A stretch of 64,000 nucleotides of DNA, taken from positions 10,664,001 through 10,728,000 of the forward strand of contig NC_088681.1 in assembly GCF_950023065.1 (NCBI RefSeq). The letters are read 5' to 3'. Positions 13,701 through 24,659 of the stretch are shown here, in pieces. The stretch's first letter is position 1. Each line of letters opens with the position of its first letter. The notes under the pieces are model-generated. The model did not search any database. It had not been told where the DNA came from and was given only the letters and a program-made list of their open reading frames with translations. This DNA comes from Planococcus citri (taxonomy: Eukaryota; Arthropoda; Insecta; Hemiptera; Pseudococcidae). A program made the position numbers and the translations under genes.

Positions 13701-14315
13701 TCATTTTATTCTTTTAAAAAAAAAATCAGAATAATTTTAATAAAATCAACGTAATTCATTTAGCTTGTCATTAACTAAAAAAAAAATCTGAAATTCCAAA
13801 ATAAATTCCGTTCGTTTCGAAATGCAATTTGCTAACCTTGACCTCCCCAAAGGAAGTCACGATTTGGAAAGAAACACAAATTAAACGTAAATTTAAAACT
13901 ACTGACAATTCGGTAATGAGTCAAGGGGGGAGGGGTGGAGGAGGATGCATTCTCGTTTGTTTGAAGAAAATTTCTTTTTTTCCTCGATCCATTACTGTTT
14001 TAATGTAAATCTGAAGATTTTTACGAAATAATATTTTTCAATGCGCCGAATTCGATATCTTTCTAAACAATAAATAATAATTTAACAGAACAGACAAAAA
14101 AATCGAAAATTCCTTCAACTCGAATAATATTGGCAAGTATTTTAAATTTCTACAAAAAAATAAAAAAGTAAACAGAATGACCTGGTCACGATATTAAATA
14201 AACGAGAAGCCAAAAGAATCCAAATTATTCGATCCAGTGTTCCAATATTTCCATTTAACGAACCCAAAATTCAGAAAAAAAAACCATCATCAAATTTCAA
14301 ACCAGAAAAAATGGT

Positions 14316-14535
14316 ATTTTATCCTACTAGTAAAATAAAGTGATTTTTGACGATTTTTGAGGTTTATTTCCCGAGCAGAGCGAGGGAAGTAATTAAAAAT
14401 CGTCGAAAATCACTTTATTTCACTAGTTGAATAACATATTTTATCCAAACGTGGAAAGAAAACGCGCATTTGATCACTCGAGCGACTAGCGAGAGTGAAT
14501 AAAGTAGTGTTTTATTCTACTAGTAGGATAAAAAT
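14316..14535. mobile_element. 220-bp MITE with ATTTTATCCTACTAGTA ends and inner hairpin
   Basis: Seen: left end ATTTTATCCTACTAGTAAAA (14316) mirrors the right end (to 14535) with one or two changes. A second, stronger hairpin joins 14326-14358 to 14395-14427 (ACTAGT...AAGTGATTTTTGACGA against its complement). Its loop carries the CCCGAGCAGAGCGAGGGAAG word found in several other repeats here. Non-autonomous DNA element; superfamily unknown. Confidence 0.65.
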
Positions 14536-16242
14536 CAATATTCAATCCACCTCGACCACCCACCACCACGTCATCGTCAAATAAAGTCAATAAAGTTGCC
14601 TACGTTTCCGCCCGAAATAGCTTTCGAATCCGGCTTCTCACCACGTTAATAAAATTGCATACTCGAACCCCGTTAAAACAGAACACTAAACCGCATACCT
14701 CGCTCACCTAATCGCTTCAATCGTAAATCCATTGATATGAATACCTTGAGGCAAGGCCGAACGTGCACTTGAAATTGTATTTACACACGAATTCCGTTTC
14801 ATGTAATTACCACAAGCGGCGGCAGGTACTTCTAGTAAGTAGAAGTACTTACCGGAGTAATTTATCCGTTAAAAACATTCCGATCCAATTAGCGAATGCA
14901 ACGCGCCATCGCCAGAGCCGTCGTTGATGTCAGAAAGAGCACAGATTCTAGGTACGTAAAATTAGCCGGTATTGTTCTTCAAATTACCACATCCTTCTTT
15001 CCTTTCAGTTTCTGTACTTCTTTATCCTTTCGAACACTATTTTGATAATTCTTCATTAATTTATAGCGGGATGAAGACGTGTTCAAGTCGAAGTTTTTTG
15101 GTCCTTTTTCGTAAAATTAACTCATTAAATTCCTTCATGTCACGTTAGCTTCAACACAGAACGAACCAAAGTCCAAATTCGAATAATTTTTCCATACAAC
15201 GAATAATCCACCTCTAAGACACAAATTCCTACCAAATTTCCCCACCGAAGCTCGTCCTTGCCACGAAAAAAAAAATCACTTAAACGGTTTCTCAACGCAC
15301 AATATTCTGACAACTGGCCTCTCTCTCTAATCATTCTCACTGATTCAGACACGTGTAAATTATAAATCTCGAACAAGCCAGATGCAGGCGACGATGACGA
15401 TGGCAATGGTGGCGGTGTTTCAAACACGTACGTCGTACAGTCGTACACAGAGACATACGCAGTCCATCAGATCACAAGCACGACGAATTGATCACGTCGT
15501 AAAGTAACCGGTGTAATGTTTTAGATCTCGCGAATGAGCAATGAGCGCATATCCATATACGTATGTGGGCAGCCGCCCTCGCCACCTCCATCAAACACTT
15601 TTATTCTAGTTCGACATTTAAAAATAAAATAGAGAGAAAAAAAACCTCGTACGAGTACCTACATTTATACAAATGTCGAACAGCAATAATACATATCTAA
15701 TAAAATAAAAAAAAACACTTATGAAATACGAGTATACGATAGTACACACATACGAGGTATTAGTGTTCGTAAAATCGCCATTGTCAAACCGCAACATTTA
15801 CCTATGTACGTTATTGGCCAATCCAACGAACCACGACTCGTCTAATTACAATCGATATCGATAATATGTACACATTTACCTATACTCGTACTATGTGCCT
15901 ATAATCGACTCACAAACAGATACTAATGTATCTATACCTATAGCTGGAACAATCAAACTGCACGTACTATAACTTTTTAAGTACCTATAGGTTAGGTAGG
16001 TATGGAAAAACCAAACCAGATATTTTCATACACTCGTACGAGCAAATATCGAATCGAAACTTAATCAAATGGAAATTTCAACCATACAATAGATAAAATT
16101 ACTCGTCTATTTATGGAAAATACGAAGCAGATAGCGACGATCTGCAATATGCGTAGGTACTCGAGAATCGAGATAGGTAAACAGACAGACGATATAGACT
16201 ATGGTACAGACTACAGAAGAATACTCTCGAATCAAAACTAAC

Positions 16243-16344
16243 CTCTTCCGCGTCCACCAGGTGGAACAAATCCAAATCCAGATGCTCCTACTCGAACTCC
16301 GCTCGTTTCTGGTCCAATTGGCGCTGATGGAAATTGTACCGGAC
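16243..16344 (-). CDS. Secreted-protein gene, coding exon 3 (Gly/Pro-rich linker, symmetric phase 1-1)
   Basis: Seen: 102 bp between acceptor TCTGTATTCTTCAG and donor GAG|GTTAGT on the minus strand. Joined to exon 2 the split codon becomes Gly (G+GT) and the frame reads PVQFPSAPIGPETSGVRVG followed by ASGFGFVPPGGRGR, residues 51-83, leaving phase 1. Both ends are phase 1, the class typical of shuffled extracellular modules. The composition is that of a low-complexity, Gly/Pro/Ser-rich spacer without cysteines. A longer overlapping open frame on the same strand (16394-16107) reads this DNA out of phase and is less likely, because only the frame given here matches the neighbouring exons. Function unknown. 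Confidence 0.7.
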
Positions 16345-16705
16345 CTGAAGAATACAGATGGAAAAAAAAAACAGAAAACGTTATTATCATGCAAATTGAT
16401 TTTTTCTCTATTTTACATCATCTTTATCGCGAATTACTTCGACGATAGCGACGTTCTTCGTGGTGCGCAACTCGCATCGTACGAGATTTTTATACTTAGT
16501 CGAATCTAATCGCAAAAAGACACAGTACTCAAGTAGATAAGTATGAAATGCATATTTTTTCCTCTATTTATCAACCGGTCAATTTTCAATCAACTCCCCC
16601 CCCCCCCTATCACCCTCTCAAAGAAATTGAGCCAAAGTATAATTGCCCCGAGCCTGCATTGGTTCTCAACAACCCTGATATAAGTCGTGGAAAAAGTCGA
16701 AAAAA

Positions 16706-17260
16706 TTGAAGGGCTCAGTTCCAAGTCGGCCTAATAAGTCCATTTTTTCCATTTCGAGAAAAATGCAAATAACTGTTTTTCTCGCCCTTCCGCTTCAATA
16801 ATAAATGATGTGATTATATGGTTGTGAAGCTTGATCTTTCTGCTTTAAAGTACCGTATTGGTATTTTTTTAATTTTGCGTATTTTCAGCTACAGAGCACG
16901 TCAAAGAGTCAGAAAAAGTGGACTTAGGCCACTTTGGAATTATCTGACGTTAAAAATCTCGAAAAAGAGCTGAAAAAATGCGTTTTTTTCAAAAAAAATT
17001 CACGAATCATTAATTTAATACATTTCTGAAAAAATTTCATTCAAAGCACCTTCAAATTTCGTCTATTCTGAAGGAAAAAAATGAAAAAAATAATCGGTTT
17101 TTTTTTCGAGCCGGCAAAACAGCACTCCTGAGCGAAAAAAGTAACGCCAGGTGTTGGGACAAGGTGGTAAAGGTGTTAACCGACCTGTACCACCAGATGG
17201 CGCTGCTAACTCAAAAATGATGAAAATGGACTTAGGCCGACTAGGAACTGAGCCCTTCAA
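16706..17260. mobile_element. 555-bp element with 29-bp inverted ends (TTGAAGGGCTCAGTTCC)
   Basis: Seen: TTGAAGGGCTCAGTTCCAAG at 16706 mirrors the right end finishing at 17260, 28 of 29 bases matching, and the match extends after a short gap (GTCCATTTT). No transposase frame. Target duplication not clear. It sits 360 bp upstream of exon 3 within intron 2. Confidence 0.7.
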
Positions 17261-17279
17261 TTATAGAAATCATCATAAA

Positions 17280-18340
17280 AACTACCAAATTTTATAAAAG
17301 CCAGTTGAAAAATATTCATAAAAATCGAAAAAATTTCGTCAAAATAAAAAGTTGAAATTTTCGAAAAATCCAAAGTCGAGTACTTGAAAATTTCAAAAAA
17401 AAAAAAAAAGGTGATGAAAATTCTCAAAAATTAGGCAAAATTTTGTAAAACACGAAAAAATTCTAAAAAAAGCAAAAATCATCGCAAAAACAGTCAAAGA
17501 TTTGAAAAAAAAACAAAAAAAAAACAATCGAAATATTCATAAAAATTGGAAAAAATTAGGTAAAAAAGTTGGAATTTGCAAAAAAAAAAAAAAAAAAAAC
17601 AAGTAAAACCTTTGAAAATTAATAAAAATTTGGCAAAATTTGAATTGTTAAAACGCAATGCTACGATGAAAATTCTCAAAAATGCGAAAAAATTAATTAA
17701 AATACCATAAAAAATTAAGAAAATAGTGAAAAATTACCATAAAAACCGTCAAATTTTGCCAAAAAAGTTCAACTACAAAAATAAAAATTTTAAAACCTTT
17801 CGTAAAAAGTTAACGTTTTCAAAAAATGCATATCGAGTATTTGAAAATTTTACAAAACTGTAATAAAAATTCTCAAAAATATGATAAAATTTATTAAACC
17901 AACAATAACAATAATTTTAAAAAATGGTAAAAATAACCGTAAAAAATCAGTTTTGATAAAAACAGTCGAACAATATTCATAAAAACTGAAAAAAATTTCG
18001 TAAAAAAGAGCTGAAATTATCAAAATATTCAAGCTCGAGTACTCGTAGAAAACGAAACAGGACGGTGTAAAAATTCTCAAAAATGGAATTAAATTTTTAA
18101 AAACAGAATAAACCCAAAAAATAGCAATAAGCACAATGAAATTTTATAAAAATTGAAAAAACTTCGTAAAAAGGGCAGAAATTTGCAGAAAATTTTATAC
18201 TCGTAGAACTGCAAAAAAAATTAAGTCACCAGAAAACAGTAAAATTCTGAGAAAAAACTCAACTATTCCTAAAAAATGGAAAAATTTTTGTAAACAGGGT
18301 TAAAATCGTCAAAAAATGTAAAAAAAAACTTGACCATTTT
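17280..18340. repeat. Decayed A-rich repeat block
   Basis: Repeats of the kind AAAAATTGGAAAAAATTTCGTAAAAAAG with GAGTAC/ACTCGTAG words every 80-170 bp (for example 17372, 17833, 18034, 18190). Long A-runs (17394-17408, 17580-17600). No coding potential. Confidence 0.5.
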
Positions 18341-19282
18341 TTATGAAAATGTTTCGTAATTTATTTGTGATATTATTTTGACTACAGATTTTGCAAACCT
18401 CTTCCCTCCCCCCTCACCCCGAAATATTCCAAGCAACGTATCAAAGCGAAACTTCAACCGATTTTATTCCATTTTATTGTAATTGGTCATCACTTTTCCA
18501 ATTTTTTGAATCATTTCTGCGAAATTTCATAGAATAGAACCATCCACTTTTTTTACACAATTTTCGTAAAATCTTGATGATTTTTACCATTTATTTCTAA
18601 TTTTTTCATCAGATTTTGAGATGTTTTATCAGGCAATTTTGCATCATTGACAATTTTTACAGGATATTGAAAATCATCTCAACAAGCTCTCCAATAATTC
18701 TAGCAATTTTTGCAACACTGTCATAAAATTACAGAGATTTTCATATTCTTTGGAATTTTTTCAACCCAGATTTCGATAATTGAATTTTGCAATTTGTTGC
18801 ATTTTTGGTCCTTTTTCCAGGATTTCAAAGATTTTGTGGGTCATTTAAAACCTTGTTTAGTTCTGATAGTGCCAACAACTTGTTGCAACATTACATAAAA
18901 CTACTGAGATTTATTTCAACACAGGTAAGGTAATTTCATACCTACTACAATTTACAAATCATTTCAAGCTTTACGTTTCCCGATTTTTCTCAAAATTTTT
19001 CCACGAGCTCATCTCATTGGATAGATGAAAGGATCACCATCATTTCACTTTCAAACCCCCCCCCCCCAGGGAGCGGTTGAGATGGAGGGTCTCAAACTCT
19101 CAATATTTTAGTACAGCTCCAATCCAAGGACCTTGTTTAAAAAAAAAATGAGATACAAATTTCAAATCAATTCTTCTCTAAAAAGTTGCAAAAATATCAA
19201 CAAATTACATCATTTTTTTCAATTTTTCAAAATGGGAGGGGGAGATCATTGTGAAATCTAGGAAGCTCGTATGAGAAAATGA

Positions 19283-19925
19283 AGTTGAAATTCGTAATCA
19301 GCGTTATCGAAAACGTAACAAACGATATGTCACATGATTTTTCGATTTTTTTTCCACACACGGTCAAAATTTAGGGAGAGAGCGCCCCTTTGAAAACATT
19401 GAGAAGACATCATTTGAAAGTTTTTCTTGGAGAATTTCGTAGCTCAATTCTTCAGTATATGAGTTACACCAAACCAGAGAGTGACCACTCAAAAAATGTC
19501 ATCGAAGTCAAATACGTAGGTACCCATGTGCTCATTTTATGTACATGAAATTTTGAAAATGCTTCGTTCCAGAAGGGTAACCCCCCCCCTCTATTTTGAT
19601 CAAATCCCGAAAAAAAAATTGAAAATCGTGTGACGTATCGATTGTTACGTTTTCGATAGCGCTGATTTCGAATTTCAGTTCACTTTTTCAATACTAGCCC
19701 CCCTAAGCCCAACAATAAAATCCAAAATTTCAAAAAAAAATTCAAAAAGTCGTGTGACCTGTGGATTATTTGGTGTTCTAAGGTGCTAATTTCAAATTTT
19801 GACTTGATTTCTCGATACGAGCCATCTGGATCACACAATAAGCTCCTTTATTATGCAAAATTCAAAAAAATCACGTGAACTATGCATTGTGGAGTTTTCG
19901 GAGAAGTTTATTTGAAATTTTCAAT
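19283..19925. repeat. Inverted pair plus diverged direct repeats (GATTGTTACGTTTTCGATA unit)
   Basis: Seen: 19283-19345 is the reverse complement of 19619-19680 with few mismatches (core AACGTAACAA / TTGTTACGTT). The plus-oriented copy is followed by two more diverged copies at ~19750 and ~19870, spacing ~125 bp, recognisable by CGTGTGACCTGTGG and CACGTGAACTATGC. This is a short tandem array with its first unit inverted. Confidence 0.55.
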
Positions 19926-20038
19926 TCGTTTTTTGACCTTCCTCTTCCCCCTTTTCTTCTCCCCTCACCACACCTCAAGATTTAAAAAAAAATCATCCGA
20001 CTTGACGAATTATTGAAAATTTATCTTTCAGTACTCAC

Positions 20039-20162
20039 CTCTATCTTGTCTAGGATCTCTGGCAGGCCTCAAAGTGTCTTCGGGAAATTCGCTGAACAAA
20101 CTAGGGAATTCAAATTGACACGAGACATATTGAAGGAAGAATACAACGCAGCAAAGTGCAAC
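20039..20162 (-). CDS. Secreted-protein gene, coding exon 2 (signal-peptide core and acidic/Pro linker)
   Basis: Seen: this 124-bp minus-strand block lies between an acceptor with a T-rich tract (TTTTATTTTTATTGCAG) and a donor AGAG|GTGAGTAC. It is open in one frame from phase 0 to phase 1 and adds residues 9-49: a very hydrophobic start (VALCCVVFFLQYVSC), then a charged, proline-containing stretch (QFEFPSLFSEFPEDTLRPAR, then DPRQDR). The hydrophobic part completes the signal peptide begun in exon 1. The rest looks like a flexible extracellular linker with an Arg-rich end that a protease could cut. The exon is denser in G/C than the flanking intron. No domain family was recognised. This is the strongest of the four exons because both splice sites and the signal peptide fit. 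Confidence 0.75.
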
Positions 20163-20169
20163 CTGCAAT

Positions 20170-21350
20170 AAAAATAAAACAACAACGTTAATTATTATCA
20201 TACATGGAAGTAATAATGGTAATTACCAATTTACAATCTATAATTATTAAGATGAACGATTTTTCGATACATTTATTAGTTCGACATAATCAAAAGATAA
20301 TAGTATTATTTATGCGTTATTCCAAACGATTGCTCAGGAAACACCGGTATACCTATTAATACATGTAGGTATTTTATACTGCATTTAAAAATCTATTCTC
20401 CGGCGTTATTGTTCTATTTTCGACGAGTAAATGTAATTATTGCGTAATACGATATGGAATTTGCGTGCTTACCACATCATTTATGCATACACATTACACA
20501 CTTAGACTCACATATACGAATAAGTATACGCAGCAAAGTCTCTATCTATAGCAATAGCATACTCAAACAGTCAGCTGATTATTTTAATATTCATGAAAAC
20601 TCTTTTTTTTAAATTCATTTTAAATTTAATCAGAATCAGAACGATAGAAAGATTGATCGTTGTACGCACGTTAATTAAAATTCACTTTTTTTATTATCGA
20701 TTATTACAGGCGTTACGGTTTCCAAATATGAATACATTTGTATATTGTACCTAGACCTATCTACTGAAGCATCCAACACCTTTATACACATACCCACATA
20801 CGCACTTTATTTTATTTTTTCAACGAAAAAATATCAGGTAATTAAACATTACAAGATGTACACGAGTACGCGCGGTATTTATGAGTAATACACGCATATT
20901 TGAGAACCTTCGTTTTTTTTTTTTGGCCAGTATTTATGAATGTTTCACAAATAAGTATAGACACTCTCGTGATTATTTCCAGACCTATTAACATCAATAC
21001 GCAGTAATAAAATCTGCGATTACGATAGAAACGTGGTATACAGACTACCTACCTATACATGTACACGAGATACGTACAAATTCTTTTGTAAAAATATATG
21101 TAGCGTTATACTATTATGTTATACATACGTATAGGAGGTTCATCTGGATTTATAGAGGATAATGACGCTTTGTTTACAGATTTACGTAAAAGTGTACGGT
21201 ACTACTGAAAACCGTAAAGAAGAACGTTTCGATATTGAATTCAAATAACAAGATGCCAGGAACCAGAAATAGTACTCGTAATATGTATAATGCTATTAGT
21301 CTTACAATTGAGTAATCCTCAGCTCTTGATCAGCAAATTACGACATTGAC
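20170..21350. other. Non-repetitive intron sequence
   Basis: AT-rich single-copy DNA with scattered TACGTA/TACCTA words and no visible gene or element. Confidence 0.4.
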
Positions 21351-21359
21351 AAGAAAAAA

Positions 21360-21840
21360 ATAGACTTTTTTGAAATTTTGGAAAAATGACTCAATTTTTT
21401 CGATAATTTTTACAAAAAATAGGGGTTTTAAAATTTTTTTTTAAAATTGCATTTATCGCAATATTGGCAAAAAAGTAGGTACGATTTTTTGTCAACTTGG
21501 ATTTGAAAAAAACTGACATTTTTTCTATTGCAATTCTAACTAAAAAAATCAGATTTTTTGCCACAAAAAAGCAAGACTTTCTGGAAATTTTTACGAAAAA
21601 AAACCTACTTGTAAGACTTCTTGGACACATCGATATAAAAACAAGATTTTTCAACAGAGCTCTATTTTTTATGTTTTTCCACTCGATAAGAATATCGTTT
21701 TTTGATTTAATGTTCAATCTAAATCTTGATTATGTAAATTTACAATTATTTAATAAATTTTACCAACCTTGCCTACCTTCGGAAACAATTACAGAAAAAA
21801 GCAAGAGAGTACAAAAGCTGGGATTTGATTTAAGGAAAAT
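21360..21840. repeat. AT-rich repeat remnant with mirrored chance frames
   Basis: Contains the same TTTTTGGCAAAAA / AAGCAAGACTTT texture as 12.2-13.7 kb. Frames of 108 and 118 residues on opposite strands are Phe/Lys-rich products of A/T runs and are not genes. Confidence 0.45.
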
Positions 21841-22117
21841 GTGCCATTCCTGATTCGAATCATTTTACAATAATGATTCTTTAGATGGTGATTCAAATCA
21901 CAGTTTCGGGACTAATTTTCATCATGGTTGCTAAATCAATATTACATGGATTTTTTTTCGAACAATAAACCGCAAAAAATGGTCATTTTAAATTAAAAAA
22001 AAAAATCACCATCATCAAAAAATTAATTTGGGCAGCTGAGATTTTGGTTGTCGAGGTTTCAGACTATGCTCTTTCCAAATTTCGCAGTCTCGTTCAAATT
22101 TGAGGCGGCCACCTCGA

Positions 22118-22166
22118 ATTCAGTGCCGTCGAGAGGGAGGGGCAAAGGGGACAATTTGCCCCGAGC
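22118..22166. mobile_element. Possible end of an old DNA transposon
   Basis: CAGTGCCGTCGAGAGGGAGG followed by GGCAAAGGGGACAATTTGCCCC, a small hairpin-forming sequence. It resembles CAGTGGCG...GGGGCAA ends common among insect hAT-like elements. The matching right end was not found. Confidence 0.25.
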
Positions 22167-22505
22167 AATGGCTTTCTGCAGCACCCGGTAAAATAAGGGC
22201 ATGTGACGAAAAAAAAAACATATTTATTGCTTCTCGAAACACAAATTTTTAAAAGCTTTCACCCTTGCTTCGTTCGGGTTTGTTTTCTTTTCTTGAATTT
22301 TCAAGATCGAGATGGAAATTTCTTTTAAAAATCAAGTTTTTAAAGCCAAAAAATAAACTCCTCAAGAAAAAACTTTGTTTCAAGGCCTCTCGAGATGCAA
22401 AGTATTCTGTTCAAGAGCCTTCACCCTCACTTGGGCCTGTTCTGTAATTTGTTTTTTTTTTCAAAATCAATTTCCTTCGCAAAAACATACCCTATGTACC
22501 ATACT

Positions 22506-22663
22506 TGAAGACTTCCGTACTGCAAATTGTAATACCCATTTTCAAAAAAGGAGACAGACATGACCCATGGAAACTACCGTGGAATAGCCTACTAAATGCT
22601 GCTTACAAAATACTTGCAAAGATGCTAGCAAGAAGAATTGAGAGCCATGAGGAGCCAATAATA
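22506..22663 (+). pseudogene. LINE-A reverse transcriptase fragment, N-terminal part
   Basis: Seen: plus-strand text reads IVIPIFKKGDRHDPW, then LLNAAYKILAKMLARRIE after small lesions. Known: the PIFKKGD...YRGI...LLN...YKI..K.L..R block is the first conserved region of non-LTR retrotransposon reverse transcriptases. The homology stops at about 22663, where the sequence switches to an inverted piece of the same gene. Broken; clade not assigned. Confidence 0.75.
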
Positions 22664-23057
22664 TAATATTGGAATGCCAAAATGGGTGTCATTGATGTCT
22701 AGCCCTTTTGGCTTAGTTTTCAGCCATTCTTTAATCATGTCGTCGAAGTAGATGTTGAACAGACTACATGACATTGGGCATCCCTGTCTTACTCCTCTTC
22801 CTATCTTCTTTGCTTCCGACATGTTTCCCGATCCTACTCTTATAACATTATCTATGTATATTTCTTCAATTAAGCGTACTATTTGTTCGTTCACTTCGAT
22901 TTTCCTCAGGATTTCAAACAACTTCTCCCTTTGTACTCGATTGTATGCTTTCTCCAGATCAACACAGCACATGTGGGTTTCCAGGTTATATTCTCGTCTC
23001 TTCTCCATCAGCAGCTTTGTTGCGTATAATTTATGCATTATCTTCCCTTTTGAAATC
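22664..23057 (-). pseudogene. LINE-A reverse transcriptase fragment, central part, inverted
   Basis: Seen: on the minus strand a frame of ~120 codons carries KLLMEKRREYN, the first catalytic Asp block CCVDLEKAYNRV, and GRGVRQGCPMSCSLFNIYFDD. These are the central RT regions that should join the flanking plus-strand pieces. Upstream (22506-22663) and downstream (23058-23249) parts both lie on the plus strand, so only this ~390-bp block is flipped. The frame is intact here apart from the breakpoints. Confidence 0.8.
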
Positions 23058-23249
23058 CATGTCAATACCCTGCTATTTGCTGATGATCAGGTGGTCTTTG
23101 CGGACAACAAAGATGACTTGCAGAGAGCGATGCACAACCTTCAGAAATGGAATGAGAATCTCGTCCTCAAAAACAAAAGTGATGGCCTTTGAGGGGAAAG
23201 AGCCAATACGCAGTAAAATCGTAAATGGACAGCCAGTAGAACAAGTTTG
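23058..23249 (+). pseudogene. LINE-A reverse transcriptase fragment with FADD catalytic box
   Basis: Seen: VNTLLFADDQVVFADNKDDL with the catalytic FADD at 23076-23087, then LQRAMHNLQKWNENLVL. After one frameshift near 23175 comes KVMAFEGKEPIRSKIV. Homology ends abruptly at ~23249 where a SINE begins. Confidence 0.8.
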
Positions 23250-23250
23250 T

Positions 23251-23524
23251 CATCGTGGTTTCTTGTCCTTTACAGGACATTGGAAATCACATTTTTGTGG
23301 TACCCTAACAGGGTGAGGCGAATGCCTGCTTTTTGATACTGGTAACAGATTGCGTGCATTTCTGTTGCCTCTGCTGTTCTGATGCTTGGAGCTTAACGTG
23401 TAATAGATGTTAAATGCACTACAATGTACACATTACATGTTAACACCTGTGTCTCTAGCGGGATTTGAACCCACGACCTCTTGTTCACAAAGCCGTGGCT
23501 CAACCCACTACACCACTGAGCGTC
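23251..23524 (-). mobile_element. tRNA-derived SINE (short member)
   Basis: Seen on the minus strand: head at 23524-23450 with A-box-like TGGTGTAGTGGG and B-box-like GGGTTCAAATCCC. The body ends with CACCCTGTTAGGGTACCACA and TTTCCAATGTCCTGT and finishes in CCACGATGA. Head and tail match the better-preserved SINE at 38552-39006; this copy lacks much of the middle. It lies between two LINE-A fragments. No clean target duplication. Confidence 0.75.
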
Positions 23525-23847
23525 ATCAGAAAGTAGCTGATAAATATGGAATGAGAATCTTGTTGCCAAAAACAAAAGTGATGGCCTTTAAGGGGAAAGA
23601 GCCAACATGCAGTAAAATTGTTGTAAATGGACTGCCAGTGGAACAAGTTAAAAGCTGTAAATATCTCGGATGTGAGCTATCATATGAAGCAGAAGTCGAC
23701 ACACAACTTGAAATCAATAAATTCCTGAGAGTAAGCGGTGCGATAAACCAAGCTATTCCTTCAAGAAAAGTCGGAGCCAAAACTTGAATAAGAATCTATG
23801 TACAATAAGCTGGCAAGACCAAAGCTGCTGAATGGAAGTGAAACATT
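23525..23847 (+). pseudogene. Second LINE-A fragment, RT C-terminal and thumb region
   Basis: Seen: LQKVADKYGMRI, LLPKTKVMAFKGKEP, VNGLPVEQVKSCKYLGCEL and GAINQAIPSRK, then after a frameshift MYNKLARPKLLNGSET. This region follows the YADD domain in non-LTR polymerases (LGCELS.EA...I..RI..A; ARP.LL.GSE.W). It overlaps the end of the previous fragment by ~70 bp of diverged sequence, so it is a second copy. The expected next residues (WTLSKTVEE) appear at 24976 beyond the inserted element. Confidence 0.75.
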
Positions 23848-24001
23848 CCCAGTTGGGTGAAAATCTGCTCATACTCGACATAAAAATGCGGCAGGAGATT
23901 TAACACTTCACACCAATGCTTTTTCTACCCATTAATCAGCGCGTATTTTATTTACGTGTAAAAATCTGCCATTGATCAATATTCTTGAAAAAATTTTTGG
24001 C

Positions 24002-24075
24002 ACTAGCAGGGATTGAAATCGAGTCCCCGGATCTGTAAGTGGAAATCTTCCTACCTACTCCACCAGAGAACTTGG
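24002..24075 (-). ncRNA. Weak tRNA-like (SINE head-like) sequence
   Basis: On the minus strand CTGGTGGAGTAGGTAGGAAG and GGGGACTCGATTTCAATCCC resemble A and B boxes with correct order and spacing. No good acceptor stem; it lies inside a transposon. It may be a chance or fossil SINE head. Confidence 0.25.
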
Positions 24076-24196
24076 TAGAAGTCAATAAATATTTATATAC
24101 TAAGCTAAAACACAAGTGCAAAATACCACATTTACGCGCGTTTTTCAGCAAATGCATGAATAAATACGCTACAAAATATTTGCATAGCGTATTTTG

Positions 24197-24659
24197 TAGT
24201 GATGGGATATTATCGCTATTTCGGGATATAGATATCGTCAAAATATCGGAGGTCTGATATCGATATATATCGGATGTTTTTGATGTTCATAAAAAGACCA
24301 TAAAACAGCTGATTTTTGATGAAGAGAGAAACTGAATCATCTCTAAGCTGTTTCTATTCCTTATTTTTTTGCTTTTTCAGTATCTAGCTACCTATTTGGC
24401 GCTTTTTAAAATAATGATGACATTGATGACGTAATTGTCAACATTTCATCATTCTACAGATGTGGCCCATGGCTACCATTAATAGCCGTGATAATCACTA
24501 TTTTACTCTAAAATAGTCTGAAAATGCTCAAAAAGATCAAAAAAATACCTCGCACAATCACAATTTATTTGCGGGATTTTTGCATAATTTTTAAAAATTT
24601 TCCAATAGTCGATTATCGGCTTCAAAATATTGATATATATCGATAATATCCCACCACTA
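24197..24659. mobile_element. Non-autonomous hAT element, 463 bp
   Basis: Seen: inverted ends TAGTGATGGGATATTATCG and its near complement CGATAATATCCCACCACTA (one mismatch), flanked by a perfect 8-bp duplication GTATTTTG (24189-24196 and 24660-24667). Known: 8-bp duplications and ends of the (T/C)AGNG.TGGG kind define the hAT superfamily. The interior has TATCGATATATATCG-rich text near both ends and no transposase. Confidence 0.88.

Larger units (their letters stand above)
8858..16242 (-). other. Intron 3 (7.4 kb)
   Basis: Runs from donor GTTAGT (16242) to acceptor CTATAG (8858). Positions 8860-10560 and 14540-16240 are non-repetitive and relatively GC-rich, with a (TG)n run at 9173-9191 and a (CTT)n run near 9476-9498. 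The middle holds the CAGGGTG-type elements, decayed A/T-rich repeats (12150-13700) and the 220-bp MITE. A missed exon cannot be excluded. Confidence 0.45.
16345..20038 (-). other. Intron 2 (3.7 kb)
   Basis: Runs from donor GTGAGTAC (20038) to acceptor ATTCTTCAG (16345). It contains the inverted-end element 16706-17260, decayed A-rich repeats 17280-18340, ordinary AT-rich sequence 18340-19280 and the diverged repeat cluster 19283-19925. No further exon was seen. Confidence 0.6.

Noticed and set aside
15140..15448. 102-residue minus-strand frame as a host exon
   Set aside because: No phase-compatible splice sites linking it to the exon chain and no recognisable domain.
16107..16394. 95-residue minus-strand frame overlapping exon 3
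   Set aside because: Reads the exon out of the phase set by exons 2 and 4 and crosses both splice sites.
22752..23192. 146-residue plus-strand frame across the LINE-A region
   Set aside because: Its first two thirds are antisense to the inverted RT block; only the last part (FADDQ region) is true LINE sequence.
23450..23524. Functional tRNA gene
   Set aside because: Has A and B boxes but no proper acceptor stem, and continues into a SINE body and tail.
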